Shown: in pieces, positions 45,385 to 58,908 of the stretch
Position numbering within the stretch: the first letter of the stretch is position 1
Layout of the letters: each line of letters starts with the position of its first letter
NCBI RefSeq assembly: GCF_018446385.1
Contig: NC_056005.1
Span: 42,847,461-42,911,460, forward strand
Direction of reading: 5' to 3'
DNA from: Zingiber officinale
Lineage: Eukaryota; Streptophyta; Magnoliopsida; Zingiberales; Zingiberaceae
DNA length: 64,000 nucleotides
The notes under the pieces: model-generated
Seen by the model: only the letters and a program-made list of their open reading frames with translations
Databases searched by the model: none
What the model was told of the DNA's origin: nothing
Program-made: the position numbers and the translations under genes

Positions 45385-46133
45385 GTATAAATTACTAGAC
45401 TTCAAAAGATGGTTGAACACTTTGTTTGTGACTCCATGACTTATTGATTTCGATTCCCTAGTGCCAATAATTTGTTTGTTCACTGCTAGCTATCTCCTTT
45501 GCTCAATACTTCATTCTTGCATTTCTACCATGAGCAGAATTAACTGACATTTCCCTTATTTATTGCCTCTCTTTGTGGCCCAAAATTAATAATGGTTGGG
45601 TAGCGTGAGTAGCTTATTTAGTTGTTTCCGAATTATGTAAGGACCGATAATGTGGAAGTTATCTCTTTGTGAATTGTTAGATGATGACCTTTTGTATCTT
45701 ATGAGTTGCTCTAAAAATTTCTTGTTTGTTCTCTCCTTATGGTTTTCATCTATATGCCATGACTTAATCTTGTTTTTCCTCCTATCTCACAGTCTCCATG
45801 TATACATCTTTAACGTTTTACCTAGCATTTTTCTACACGGCAAGGAATATCTGATATTTGTTGGGATGCCCTAAATTCTTTACTTGTGTTTGTTTCATTT
45901 GCTAGTTTAATTTCCTTGTCTAATCCTATAATTTATTATTTTTTCTCTTTAAAATCTCATTTAAATTTTTACTATGTTGAACTACATACTTTGTTGATGG
46001 CTCCTTGAGCATAATACTATTGTGGCAAAAGTATATTGGAAATTCATTGTTAATGACAAATTTTTATTTCCTACTTCCATCATGTTGGACCTTGCAAGTA
46101 TCATTGCGAATGACAATTATGATGCTTCATCAA
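45385..46133 (+). other. Ulp1-like gene downstream flank, unit 2
   Basis: This is the copy of 37101-37849. Nothing else is seen. Confidence 0.6.
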
Positions 46134-46535
46134 TGTTGACCTCCGCAAGTGTATGGAAATGTCGCAAGTAATATAAAAGATTATCGTATCCACAGGGACT
46201 GGAATAAGCACTAGAAATGTTTCAACACGAGTTAGCTAAACAACTAATCAATTGGTTTCCAAAAGCTAAATGTAACTAATGAAAAGTAAACATAGAAATA
46301 AAAGATCAACAAACAAGATTATGGGCTATGATAAAGGAATGTTCTAGGAGTTTTGGTTTATTTGTAAGATTCCTCAATGTAAATGATCTACCAAATCCTA
46401 TTTCTCAATTGTCCAACATTTATAGAAGGTTTCCGGTTCTCTCTTGCAATAGACAACCGGCCTAGAACTGAAATCTATACCTAAATGTGATCGATTAGAT
46501 ATGAACTTATGTTGTCCTTACACGGGCATGTTCCT
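46134..46535 (-). repeat. Athila LTR fragment, unit 2
   Basis: This is the copy of 37850-38251, with the same junction to the copia LTR. Confidence 0.85.
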
Positions 46536-48379
46536 TGTTGGGTTAGCGGGCCGCGAAAACCGCATTTTCGCGTCGCGGAAACCCCGAATCACACATGCCA
46601 CTGGATCTCGTGCGAAGGATAGATTTCAATAATTTAAATATGAGTACGAGTTTACTAAAACTTAGATCTACTCCTAGATCTACATGGAAGAGATCTATAC
46701 CTTCGATGCGTGCCCTTTTTCGTATCCCGCTCGTCCAAGATTCATCGAATCTCGAAAGTATCAAGGATAGATACTTCTCTATACGTATCCACATGAACAC
46801 ACTAGGTGGAAATGACCAAAACAAGGTGTGCTAGCAACTTTGGATGGTTCGACCAAGAGAGGAGAGGGAGAGCAAAATTGGAGCTAGAAAGAAGAAGAAG
46901 GAATGAATCAGATTAATTCACAAAATGAAAACACATAACTCATTCATGTGGCCGACCACATTAAGAGGGTGAGTAACTCCCATGGAATGCCAAGAGTCAC
47001 AACTCTTGGTAACTCCCACGAGGTGGCATCCCACTTAAGCAACCATGATGATGTGGAGCATCATCATTGGCCCACTCAATGCCAACTCACCAATGAGGTG
47101 ACATAAAGTCAAGTCAAACTTGACTCTTCATCTTCCTCTCAAGTCAAGTCAAACTTGACTTAATCTCTCTCATGGTTGATCTAATCCAACCATTTAATTC
47201 AAGCCAATTTAATATAATGAATCTAATTCATTTAATTAAATTGATTTAATGAGTCATAATCCAAATTAGACTCATTAAATACATGAATCAACTTGAGTCT
47301 AACTCAATTAGCCCATTTAGAATTACTCTTAATCCAATTTGATTCATCAAATGAATCTAATCCTCTTGGTTCATCATATGAACCTAATCTCCATCTAAAT
47401 GTCCTTAGTGTGTGACCCTATAGGTTCTTGTAACGTTGGCAATGCCCCTAAACCCATTTAGAAGCATAAGTAATCAGCGGTATCTAGCAACACATCATTA
47501 CTACCCAATGTTACAAGAATGTTGAGATCCAACATCACCTTGTGACTACTAATTGTGACTCCTCACAATATGTGACATTGTCCTTCTATCCTAGACATCT
47601 AAATTGATCAATGTGAGGCATAGACCGTGCCATCCTCTAATCAATCTAAATCTTGAACTCCAAGTAGACTCACTCGATCAAATGAGCTCAACATCTCATG
47701 TTGACTCATTTGGGCATGGCCATGCACTTCGTGGTCTAACTCTATCAAGAATACCGATGTCGCTCCCGTCATATGGGAGGGATAGATCCCATCTACATCA
47801 CTCACATCCCTCTGCATAATTCGTTATATACCCAGAAATAGGCTTTATAGTCCACCCAGTTACGGGTGACGTTTTGACGAAACCAAATTACATAACTCCT
47901 TATGTAGGGAACCATGGTGTCTTCAGGTCTAAGGACCAATAGTCATACTAATAGTCACATGAGAAAGTATATGACACTCATATAACGATCCATGATACTT
48001 TCTTATGGCAGGTCATTCAGTATAAATTCTCCAATGCATACCCATGTGTCAACTTGATATCTCCATATCCATGACTTGTGATATCAAGTCATCGAGTGGA
48101 CCTACATGCTAGTCTTATTGCATTAACATTGTCCCTGAATGTTAATACTCGACTAGGAATGATTTAGAGTAGTGTTCCCTATATCATCTCACTATCGATT
48201 CAACCAATCGATTGATATAGGTAAGAACCTTCTACTCAAGGACGTTATTATACTTAGTTTATTGGCACCAATACAAGTAAGTATAATAACCAAACAAATG
48301 CCTTTATTAATATAAGAATATGATACAATAAGTCCATAATACAATCATCAAATGATTGGCTCTAGGGCTCTAGCTAACA
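46536..48379 (-). repeat. 3' LTR of copia element, unit 2
   Basis: It is the same length as in unit 1 (1,844 bp) and closely similar. Confidence 0.9.
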
Positions 48380-48387
48380 ATCTCCCA

Positions 48388-51300
48388 CTAGCACAAGTGC
48401 CAATCAGTGTAGGCTCTAAGCCCCAATGCCCTAGTGTGACCATCATGCTTCCTCTGTGCCAAAGCCTTGGTCAAGGGATCTGTGATGTTAGCCTCTATAG
48501 GTACTCTGCAAATCTTCACATCTCCTCTCTCGATGATCTCTCGAATGAGATGGAAGCGCCGTAGTATATGTTTGGTTTGCTGTTGTGAGCGAGGTTCATT
48601 CGCCTGTGCTATAGCTCCATTGTTGTCACAATAGAGCTCAATAGGGTCAGCAATGCTAGGAACCACCCCAAGTTCAGTGATGAACTTGCGAATCCAAACT
48701 GCCTCCTTTGTTGCCTCTGATGCAGCAATATACTCGTCCTCCTTCGTAGAATCAACTACTGTGTCCTGCTTCGAACTCTTCCAGCTCATAGCACCACCAT
48801 TAAAGCAAAACATGAACCCCGACGGCGATCTATAGTCATCCTGGTCGGTCTGGAAGCTAGCATCACTGTAACCCTTTACAGCTACCTCATCATTGCCGCC
48901 ATATATCAAGAAATATTATTTAGTCCTTCTTAAGTACTTAAGAATATTCTTGACCGCTATCCAGTGACTTTCACCTGGATCTGACTGGTATCTGCTCGTC
49001 ATGCTCAAAGCATATGAGACATCAGGTCGAGTACATAGCGTGACGTACATGATCGATCCTATAGCTGAGACATATGGGATCTGATCCATGCGGTCTCTCT
49101 CCTCTCTAGAAGAGGGATCTTGAGTCTTCGAAAGACTCACGCCATATGACATCGGCAGAAATCCCTTCTTGGAGTTCTGCATGGCAAACCGAAGGAGTAC
49201 CTTGTCAATATATGTACTCTGACTTAGGCCAAGCAATCTCTTAGATCTATCTCTATAGATCTATATCCCTAGAATACGAGATGCCTCACCTAAGTCCTTC
49301 ATTGAGAAGCAACTCCCTAGCCAGGTCTTGACAGACTGAAGCATAGGGATGTCCTTCCCAATGAGCAGTATGTCATTTACATACAATATGAGGAAGACAA
49401 CTATGTCCTCTATAACCTTCTTGTAGGCACAAGGTTCATCTTCGTTCTTGATGAAACCAAACTGTTTGATTGCATCATCGAATCGAAGATTCCAGCTCCG
49501 AGAAGCTTGCTTTAGTCCATAAATGGACCTATGCAGCTTGCATACTCTGCTAGTATGCTGTGAATCTACAAAACCCTCAGGTTGTGTCATGTACACATCC
49601 TCGAGTAGGTTTCCATTCAGAAACGCGGTTTTGATTTCCATCTGCCAGATCTTGTAATCGTGGTAAGCTGCAATAGCAAGCATGATCCGAATGGACTTAA
49701 ACATTGCTACTGGAGAAAAGGTTTCATCATAGTCAATACCATGAATCTGCTTGAAACCTTTAGCTACCAAGCGACCCTTATAGATAAGTCCATCCATGTC
49801 AGTCTTTCTCTTAAAGACCCACTTACACCCAATGGGTTTTACCCCTTCAGGTGGATCAACCAAAGTCCATACTTGGTTGGTGTACATGGATTCCATCTCG
49901 GATCTCATGGCCTCTTGCCATTTCTCGGAATCTGGTCTCATCACAGCTTCCTAATAGATGGTAGGCTCATCCTCTATGAGCACAATGTCATCATGGTCAG
50001 ACAAGAGAAATGAGTATCTCTCAAGCTGATGACGTACCCTATCAGACCTGCGAAGAGATATGTCTACTTGAACTGGTTGTTATTCCTCAACTCCTTGTGG
50101 AACAACATCATCCACAACACTTTGTGGTTCCAGTTCAATTTCCATCGAGGCATCAGTATTATTGTTCGCATCTTGAACTTCTTTAAGATCGAACGCGCTC
50201 CCACTAGTCTTTCTAGAAACAAAGTCTCTTTCTAGAAAGACCCCAGTCTTTGCCACAACTACCTTGTGCTGACTGGGAATGTAGAAGTAATATCCCTTAG
50301 TTTCCTTGGGATATCCAATAAAATAGCACTTGTCGGATTTGGGTCCAAATTTGTCTGAGACTTGACGTCTAACGTAAGCCTCACAACCCCAAATCCTCAT
50401 GAAAGACACCTGGGCATCTCTCCCAGTCCATATCCTATATGGTGTCTTTATCATGGCCTTGGATGGAACTCGGTTGAGTATAAAAGCTGTCGTGTCTAGA
50501 GCATAGCCCCAAAGGTATGTCGGAAGATCTGTGTGACTCATCATTGATCGTACCATATCTAATAGGGTACGATTCCTCCTTTCGGATACACCATTCCATT
50601 GTGGTGTTCTAGGAGGAGTGAGTTGGGATAGAATCCCACACTCAGCTAGGTAGTCACGAAACTCATGGCTAAGGTATTCTCCACCTCGATCGGATCGAAG
50701 TATCTTAATACTCTTGCCAAGCTGGTTCTGTACTTCATTCTTGAATTCTTTGAACTTTTCAAAGGATTCAGACTGATGTGTCATCAAGTACACATAACCA
50801 TATCTACTGAAGTCATCAGTAAATGTGATGAAGTACCTATAACCGTCTCTAGCAGCGATATTGAAAGGGCCACATACATCACTATGTATGAGTCCTAACA
50901 AATCAGTCGCTCTCTAGCTGTGCCCACTAAAGGGAGTCTTGGTCATCTTACCTCGTAGGCATGACTCGCATACCTCATATGATTCAAAATCAAATGAGTC
51001 CAGCATACCATCCTTATGGAGCTGGGATAAGCGCTTGTCATTTATATGACCTAAGCGACAATGCCAGAGGTAGGTTTGGTTCATGTCGTTTGACTTGAAC
51101 CTCTTGGTATTTATGTTATAGATAGGGCTCTCAAGGTCTAGAATATAGAGTCCGTTTATCAGAGGTGCACTACAATAGAACATATCGTTTAAAAAGACGG
51201 AACAACATTTGTTCTTTATTGTAAACGAGAAACCTTTCTTGTCCAAACAAGAAACTGATATAATGTTCTTAGTTAATGCAGACACATAACAATAATCGAC

Positions 51301-51651
51301 TAACTCTAGTACAAGCCCAGAGGGCAGAGATAGAAAGTAAGTCCCTACAGCAACAGCAGCAACCCGTGCTCTATTGCCTACTCGTAGGTCCACCTCGGCC
51401 TTCGTCAATGCCCTGATATTTCTCAGCGCCTGCACATCAGTACAAATGTGAGAAGCACATCCAGTATCTAATACCAATGATGTAAAAATAGATAGATTGA
51501 CTTCTATAACATATATACCTGAAGTGGAAGTCTCACTTCGCTTCTTCATAAGATCCTCCAAGTATACCTTGCAGTTCTTCTTCCAGTGCCCGGTCTGACC
51601 GCAGTGGAAGCAGGTAGCATCCTTGGCGACCCCTCCTTTAGGCTTCAGTGC
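48388..51651 (-). pseudogene. Copia protease to RNase H, unit 2, several stops
   Basis: The domains match unit 1. The zinc knuckle CFHCGQTGHWKKNC is intact (near 51590), as is the protease site LDTGCASHIC. A stop at about 50912 splits integrase (the unit 1 codon for Glu is TAG here), the shared TAA is at about 50077-50079, and a further stop lies at about 49261. The RT box reads YVNDILL, with Asn codon 49375-49377, so a catalytic Asp is lost. RNase H blocks GYSDASFQTD and ELYCDNNGA remain. Confidence 0.9.
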
Positions 51652-51656
51652 CTTGC

Positions 51657-53315
51657 TGGTGTTAACCTTTTTGCATGTCACGTGGCATATCAAATTAATT
51701 AAAATTGAAACTCATTAAAATTAATACAAGCGTTGTAGCAACGAGTCCCAAGTCGTATTTTTTTCCAAGGGTTACTAGCAAAATAAATGTGTAAGTACTC
51801 CAGAATTGGTTCAAATTGAATTCATTATATTATCAAGGTCAATTAAACTTTTTTCATTCAACTCACACTTCAAACTAATCCCATCTAATAAGATCAAGAA
51901 CAGAGACACGAAAGATCAACCTCATTCAAACATGATTCTACTCCATCCTTTCAAGTACATACAAAACAGAGGTAACATTTATCATCTCAAATTAAGTATC
52001 CATAATCAAATTCATTCACAGCACAAACAAATTCGGATCCAAGCATCATTGAAGTTTTTGAATTAAAACTACCCCTAACTTGTGAACTGATACATGGAAT
52101 TAAAACTAGAATTCAAGCTAAGTTATTAGCTAACTACTGGTTAGAATTGTAGAAGTTTAAAGAAAATCAGGATCTCAATTAGAAATCAGAAATGAGGTTT
52201 GCAAAGTAGTAATTAACAAATTCAGAATTGAAAGAAACAAGTTAAACAGAATTTAATTGCAGAAATTAGATCTAGAGTAACAACACTATAACTACTCAGT
52301 TCAAATTTGTATAAACAAGGAATTCGTTAACAAGCTCTTAAGGAAACAAGAACGCAGAAACTATAAACTGCAAAACTAAACTCTAAGCCATCTCCAATCA
52401 AAACTACTCCTCTAACAAGTCTTCCCTTGCTACAACACAAGCTAATTGAATGAAAACTTCAACTCAATTCAATCTCTTCCAGCACCAAGGAAAACTTTCC
52501 TGGAAAAGCCGGTGAAGATTGGAACTGCACAGCTCGAAATTTCGCAGATCTTGAATCCGATTTCTCTGGATCGATACTCTCTGATAGAGAGCAAGCCACT
52601 ATCACTGAAGAATTCCCCCGATGATGGATGAAACAGAGGACATACGAACAGATCTGAGCTCCGGAGAGATGTTCGGCGACGCGTGCAAAAGATCCAAGCC
52701 TAGAAGCAAAAGAATGGAAGCTCCAACGCCAATTAGACTCGTTGAGAAGTAGATCTGAAGGAGGATTGGGGGAGCTGCGACCGTCGCGCGAAGGAGACGA
52801 CGCTACAGTGGAGAAATCGCGAGGAACCGAGCTCGAGCACTGTAGCTTCTCACGCAGGTTTTAAATCACTTCAGTTCTGATCGGACGGCTGAGGATTCTC
52901 GGTGCTTTATCAACGGTGTAAAACATCCCAGATCTGGATCAAAAGGTACTGATCTTCATCTATGGTCCAGATGTACTCCTCATTAAGTCGGATGGACCAG
53001 ATGCTTGACGGATGGCTCAGATCTGCTTGATCTTCAACGGACGGTCCATATCGATCCAGGTCTTGATCGCCTCATCTTGCCCTATATTTGAACCCAAGTG
53101 TGGTCCAATCTGATCGGGTCCATGACCCTTTTGATGCCTACAAAATAATAAACAAATATTAGCACCAAAATACCATGAAAATAGGCTAATTTACAATTAA
53201 GTCCAAGATCACATGCAAATTATGAAATGCAATCTAAATGTGAGATTATGCTGTGAATAGTCCAATAAAAACATGTATTATGAATTAAAATAATGTAGCA
53301 AAATCATGGTTATCA
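51657..53315 (-). repeat. 3' LTR of the LARD-like element
   Basis: On the plus strand it starts TGGTGTTAACC and ends GGTTATCA. It differs from the other LTR by scattered single-base changes. A 61-codon open frame (52446-52631) is conserved in both LTRs but has no recognisable domain. Confidence 0.92.
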
Positions 53316-56300
53316 AATCCCCCACACTTAGCCTTCGACGTCCCGTACAAGTCAATAAAACCTAAAATCATCTCCATACAAATTCCCTAGCAATACCTAG
53401 AAGATAGTAAAAAGAATTTAACCAAGATCATCTTAAAGATCACAAACATTCATGAATACAATTCAAACAATAATCAGTAGATATGGTAGTTTAAATCCAA
53501 TTGAAAAATTAAGCAAGTTGCAATCTCACAAGGGATTTACCTAATCTATCTCTCACACTCAAGCATGTGTATAAGTGGAGCTCACTCAATGCAACTCACA
53601 ACATTTCACTACCATAAGCTTGCTTATTTTCTACTTCTCCACCACCATAAACATAGCATACATGAATCAAAAGGAATTTATAATGAAAAATTGAAATGGA
53701 ATAAAAAAGAACAATGAAAGTAGATGAAATGGCAAAAGAAAAGCATTCAATGAAGAAAATGAGAAGATGAGAGTATTGGAGGAATATACTTGATGAGTTG
53801 ACCATTTGATGTGAAAAGAGTTGTATACCATTTGTCGTTACCAATTCAACATATCAAGCTAACCTCTCCTTCAATTTGAATGCAAACATAGAATCTTGAT
53901 ACTGATTTTGCCACTGTTTTTTCAATTTTTTTCTCTTTCTTTCACTGTTTTTCAACTTGTTTCCATCACTTGGAGACTAAAACAATCTCACAACAACTAA
54001 TGAAGAACTCTCTCCCCCACACTTAAACCCTTGGCCGTCTCGGACAATAAAACACATGCCATCAACAATGCAGTAGAAAACAATGAATTGAGATTTTGCA
54101 CACAATTGAAACCCCAAATTCTAAACTTCTCTGCTTTTAGATGACACTTGCCATAACTCCACTGATTTTGATTTCTTGTTCCTGATCAGAAAATAGGCAG
54201 ATTACAGCAGATTTTCTCCGTCAGCCTATCACAGATTTGAAGCTTTTAGATTCTTAAGACAAACATTGCAAATTGCCACATATGAATCAAGAGCACTTGT
54301 TTCAAATGAAATTCAGAAATTCTAAATTTTATACCAAGCACAACAATAGATTTTGTCACAGCAATAGCCAGAAGAATGCATATAAGAAATCAGCTTCAAT
54401 AGTTCAATGTTCTTCACAGCAGCAAAGACAATTCAGAATTCAACTAGCAATTGACACACTAAATTCTGTTTTGTTCTGTTAATGCAATCTTCAATTTAAC
54501 TCTTCCGGAAATAATCTAACTCACTGATCTCCTCCTTACTTCTTTCTGTTTTCTTGTTTCCTTTTCAGTAGCTTTCTTCAGTTACTAATGTCTCCCAATT
54601 GCAGCATTATGTTAACCACTATCCTCCTTATCCCAGCAGCCACACCATGCCATAGAAGTCCAGAAATATATTTGATCACAGAAATTGGTAGACAATACTC
54701 AGTTCGAAATTCTGCAATAAAATTCCAGAAAGTCACTGATTACAGCTTTCCTTCAATTCTTCCTAAATCTTTTATAGCTATCAATTGAAACTTGTCATTC
54801 TAAAGCCCCATTTGATACTCAACATTTATGCTACTGAACTCAGCTCCGCCGATCAGTTTTCAGAATTCAGATTCATCAACATAAACTTCACAACTTGAGC
54901 TATTAGATAGTTGGGCTTGTATCACTTATGAATTACATGGATCCACATCAGATTCTGCAAACCTTTTTGAATTCTGGATTCCTGAATCTCTCATGATCTC
55001 TGATCCGTAACTCTTAGACAACTAGTATGTTTGCTATGAAGAATTAGTCTCTTCAGCAGATTCCAATTGCAGCAAAAGATTTTAGTTCTTGAACTAAGTT
55101 TCAAAATTAACATCCAACACTTTTTCAGAATTTGCATCTCAACAATATTAAAGATGTTGTAGTACCAATTAACGAAGAGAATAAACATTGAATGACATTG
55201 AAAAATTAAGTGCTTCACTTAAACCTTCTACTGATCAGAACCTTGCACCACTATCATCTCCCTCCAAATCTGGTACAGCAACAAATTCTGATCTCCAAAA
55301 TTCAGATTCTATGCTTCCAAATTGTTTTCTTTCTAAGCTTAGAGACAGTTATCCTTTAGCACTAAAACATTTTGGAACTCATAACAATGCAAATCTGAAT
55401 CAGCATCAGATTTAAACACCAAACATGTAGTTATTGATACATTAATTCCAGAATTCAGATTTCTGCAAATTCTATAGAATTCAGAGTTCAATCTCTATTT
55501 GCAGTTAAATATTTTTTTTTCTTCAATTTCCTTTTTATTTTCTTCCTCCTTTGCATTGAATCTAAAGCAAGGCTTGATCACATTTCCGTTCAATGGCACA
55601 AATCTAACACCATGTTGCACAGTTAATTTCAGATCTGGATCCTTGCTGTCTGGCTTCATTTCCCAGCAGCCACCCAAGGGAACTCTACTAGTCACTCTTC
55701 TTCCTTCCTTCTGTAGGTTTCTGACAATTCTGCTAGATTCAGTTATAAGCAATCCACTTGGCATGCATTCTCCAATCATGATCAAGTATTGAACACGTTG
55801 AGCAACAAGTGTATTAGAAAATTGGTTTGTAATCAAAACTTGGCACACAAAATTTTTCTGAATTCTATGTTATAGCAGTATGCAGCTCAATTCCAGCAGC
55901 CTTCTATATTTGTTTCAGCTTCTGCAATACCATCTAAAACTTGTAATACTTTTCAATATGCTTCTTGAATAGACTTAAAATTCATCTCTGTCTACTCTTT
56001 CTCTGTTTATGACACTGAACTGACCAGTTCTGTTGAAGAACAAACACTCCTGCATTCCCTTTCTTTTCAGAATCAACCTTTAGGCTTAGTTTCCCTTGTT
56101 AACTTCCAAAATTCAGATTAACCTAGCTCATAACAGATTCAATGTAATTCTCTACAGAATTTACACAATTGCAGCAACAAACATTCAAGACTTAAATTGG
56201 AAGCATAACAAAATCTAAGGCTAGTTTCTGCAGCTTAAGACTTAAGTTTCAGAATTAGAGTTTCAAGGTCACTTCCAAAAATCAGCCTTGAGTTCCATAA

Positions 56301-57507
56301 ATAAAACTGCACTCAGAAATCTACATTCTGATTTCTGATCTTCAGTTTCAAAATTAATGAGTCAAGGAAATCTCAGCAACGTTTCAAAAACTGAATAGCA
56401 AGACTAACTCAAGTTCTGCAGGTTTAATTTTCCTTGTTAATGCCCATAACACAGCTTTGCATCTAACTACAGCATACACATCAGAATTCTGCCTTTCCAT
56501 TTCTCTGTTTCTGTCAATCACATGGAAGAATTAGCACACCATTGGTACTTGCACAGTAATGTAAAACTATCCTCACAATAATGAACCTTGAAGTGCAGAA
56601 TTCACTTGAGTTCCTTTATGATCTGAAAATTATTGTAGAAACTTGACATGCAAATAATCAATGGTTACAAAATCCCTTGTGCTACTGATTTTTAACCAGC
56701 TGAAAGTCTCTTAAACACTCTTAATATTTCAATCAAACCGAAGTAAGAAGTGAAAATTTTGCCCAAAACTGTTCAGCATTCTTAAGCTTCAAACAATGTA
56801 TCCATCAACTTGGATTCACAACTTCAACATTTCCAAATGACTTGAAGTAAGAAAACCCATGCACCACTATCATCTCCCTCACACTTAAATCTTTGTCCAT
56901 CTTATCAATCAACTCATCAAGAATTCAATCAAAACTCCCAATGAAATGAAGAGTGTCAAGCAAAGAAATCAAGAATTAGAATGCTTGATGAAAATATTTT
57001 AAGAAAATTGTGGGAAAGAAATTAGAAATTAGGATGACACAAGAATGACAAAATATCCTTTATTTCCATGCATACATATGCTATTGTGACTTTGAAAAGA
57101 AGCAAAGCAAGTTCTAGAGTTCAATTGCTATGAGTGCATGTCACACCAAATTAAAATAGTGTATAGGCTTAAAGTGGACCTCACTAGGTAATATTCATGC
57201 AAACAAACTCAATTGATCAAATTGGAATCCACCACCAAATTAACTAATATCATGCAAGAAAAGCATCCAATCATGTCACATGACCTAAAATTGATGATCA
57301 AATTTAAGAAACTTTTACCATCTTAAAAATATTACTAGAAAATTCATGGGAGAATTTATTTAAAATAAAATGCTATGTACTAACAAAATGCAAAGTATAA
57401 AAGCAAAGTGTGGAAATAAAATGCAATTACTAAGTATGAAACTAAAGAAACATGTGAAGCAAGAATTTATTAACAAAGCATGAATTAAAATGCAAAAGAA
57501 AATGAAA
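53316..57507 (-). other. Long non-coding interior of the LARD-like element
   Basis: About 4.2 kb contains no supported gene. It is A/T-rich and full of short 'cagaattcagat'-type words. Purine tracts (on the minus strand) with the complement of 'cccccacactta' lie at 53320-53331 beside the LTR, again at 54013-54026, and as a weaker copy at 56874-56888. A phrase 'gcaccactatcatctccctc' recurs at 55246 and 56861. Confidence 0.6.
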
Positions 57508-58653
57508 TTAAAACCAACTCCCCTTTAATTCCGGTGGTCGAAGAAGATTTAGCAAAAGAATCCACGTCGGAAATGGAGTATTTTTTATTCTACTCAATTT
57601 CTTTTTATTAACCATTTTTCCATTGCAAATTCTTTCTGGAGGTCTTAGGCGGTTCAGTTCAAGCATCCACTCCGGAAGCTTGTACTCTCCTACAACATCA
57701 ATAAAGGAAAACAACTCCCACACGCATGTGGGGTAAAAAGAAAATAGGAGAGCATTAGTGTGGGTTGAAAATATATCAAGAGATGAATCACATCTAATAA
57801 AATCAATGCATGGTACCTCAATTAAATTTTCTGATGTATCACAAATAATACTTGCCTTATCGTGTTGAAAGGTACCTAAAGTGGTGATTGTTACCTCCTC
57901 TTCATCAAAATATGGCTCAAGCTCTAGTTCTGGTGACTGTTCATTCTCATGTAGTGATTCTTGGGTGCTTGGCTCCAGAGCACAAGTCCCTACACTTACA
58001 TCTTCAACTCTTGGTGATTCTTGAGGTAATGCTTCCAGTAAGCACTCCCCTACACTTAAATCATCTTCAAAAACATGTTCAGAACCTGAATCACTAACAA
58101 CATCTTCAACAACAAAATCATTAGGATCAGAAATCTGCATAATTACATAATCATCACAAAAATTACTAGAAAAATCATGTGAAGTAATGGGAGTAGGGTC
58201 AGGCCTGACAGAATCGCTACTTTCCATCCCTTCACTGGCACATTGTATTTGTAACTGATGAATGGATGATGTAATTTGATCTATCTGACTCTGTATGTTC
58301 TGAATCCTTGAAAATTGTTGCTCTTGATGTTCACTCATTTGTTGCATAATCTCCTTGAGTTTCCATGTTGACTCATCCATCTGAGATTCGTTTTGTTGAA
58401 AAAAATTTGGCATAAAATTTGTTGAAACTTTCTGGAACCCATATGAACTTTGGAAAGCTGGATATGGTTCAACAAATGATCCTTGTGCACTTTCATACCT
58501 GAAACATGAATTATCTACCCAATTAGCATTAAAACCATTTGAAAATGACTCATACCTATTTCATTGATCCAAATTTGGGTAAAATTGATACTCAGGTTGA
58601 AAACACTGATAACTCTCCATTCCACCTCCAAAATTCTGAAAATATGGATCCAT
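57508..58653 (-). CDS. Unknown Q-rich/acidic protein of the LARD-like element, one in-frame stop
   Basis: From ATG 58653 (MDPYFQNFGGGMESYQCFQP) the frame runs 381 codons to 57508, with a single TGA at 58561-58563 (codon 31). An open part also starts at Met 58413. The N-terminal third is Tyr/Gln/Phe-rich. A coiled-coil-like heptad stretch follows (WKLKEIMQQMSEHQEQQFSR, IQSQIDQITSSIHQLQIQ), then a long acidic region (SDSGSEHVFEDDLSV) and a basic C terminus with two LNxLRPPE motifs. I recognise no enzymatic, gag or zinc-knuckle domain. It may act as a particle or RNA-binding accessory, but that is a guess. The TGA may be a mutation or a read-through point. Confidence 0.6.
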
Positions 58654-58885
58654 GCTAAAGAAATCTCCTGTTCTTACAAATTAACACTAAAAATAAATGT
58701 TAGAAGATCCAAGAGCATAATGTTTCAATCTAATGAAAACATGAACAGTAGAATCACTAAACATTTCAAGAATAAACCAACATGAAAATACAAAAGAGAA
58801 ATAGCAATCATATCAATCAAGAAAAATGCTAACCAATAAAATCACTCAATGATCAATCTAAAATAAACACACATTGCTAGTTACT

Positions 58886-58903
58886 TCCCCGGCAACGGCG
58901 CCA
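58886..58903 (-). promoter_or_regulatory. Primer binding site of the LARD-like element, tRNA-Asp type
   Basis: The minus strand reads TGGCGCCGTTGCCGGGGA, an exact complement of the plant tRNA-Asp 3' end, a few bases from the LTR. Confidence 0.92.
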
Positions 58904-58908
58904 AAGTT

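Noticed and set aside
38252..51651. Two independent copia insertions
   Set aside because: Both have the same flanking Athila and Ulp1 pieces, the same missing 5' LTR and the same internal stop, so they are duplicates.
52446..52631. 61-codon frame conserved in both LTRs of the LARD-like element
   Set aside because: LTR identity alone explains it.
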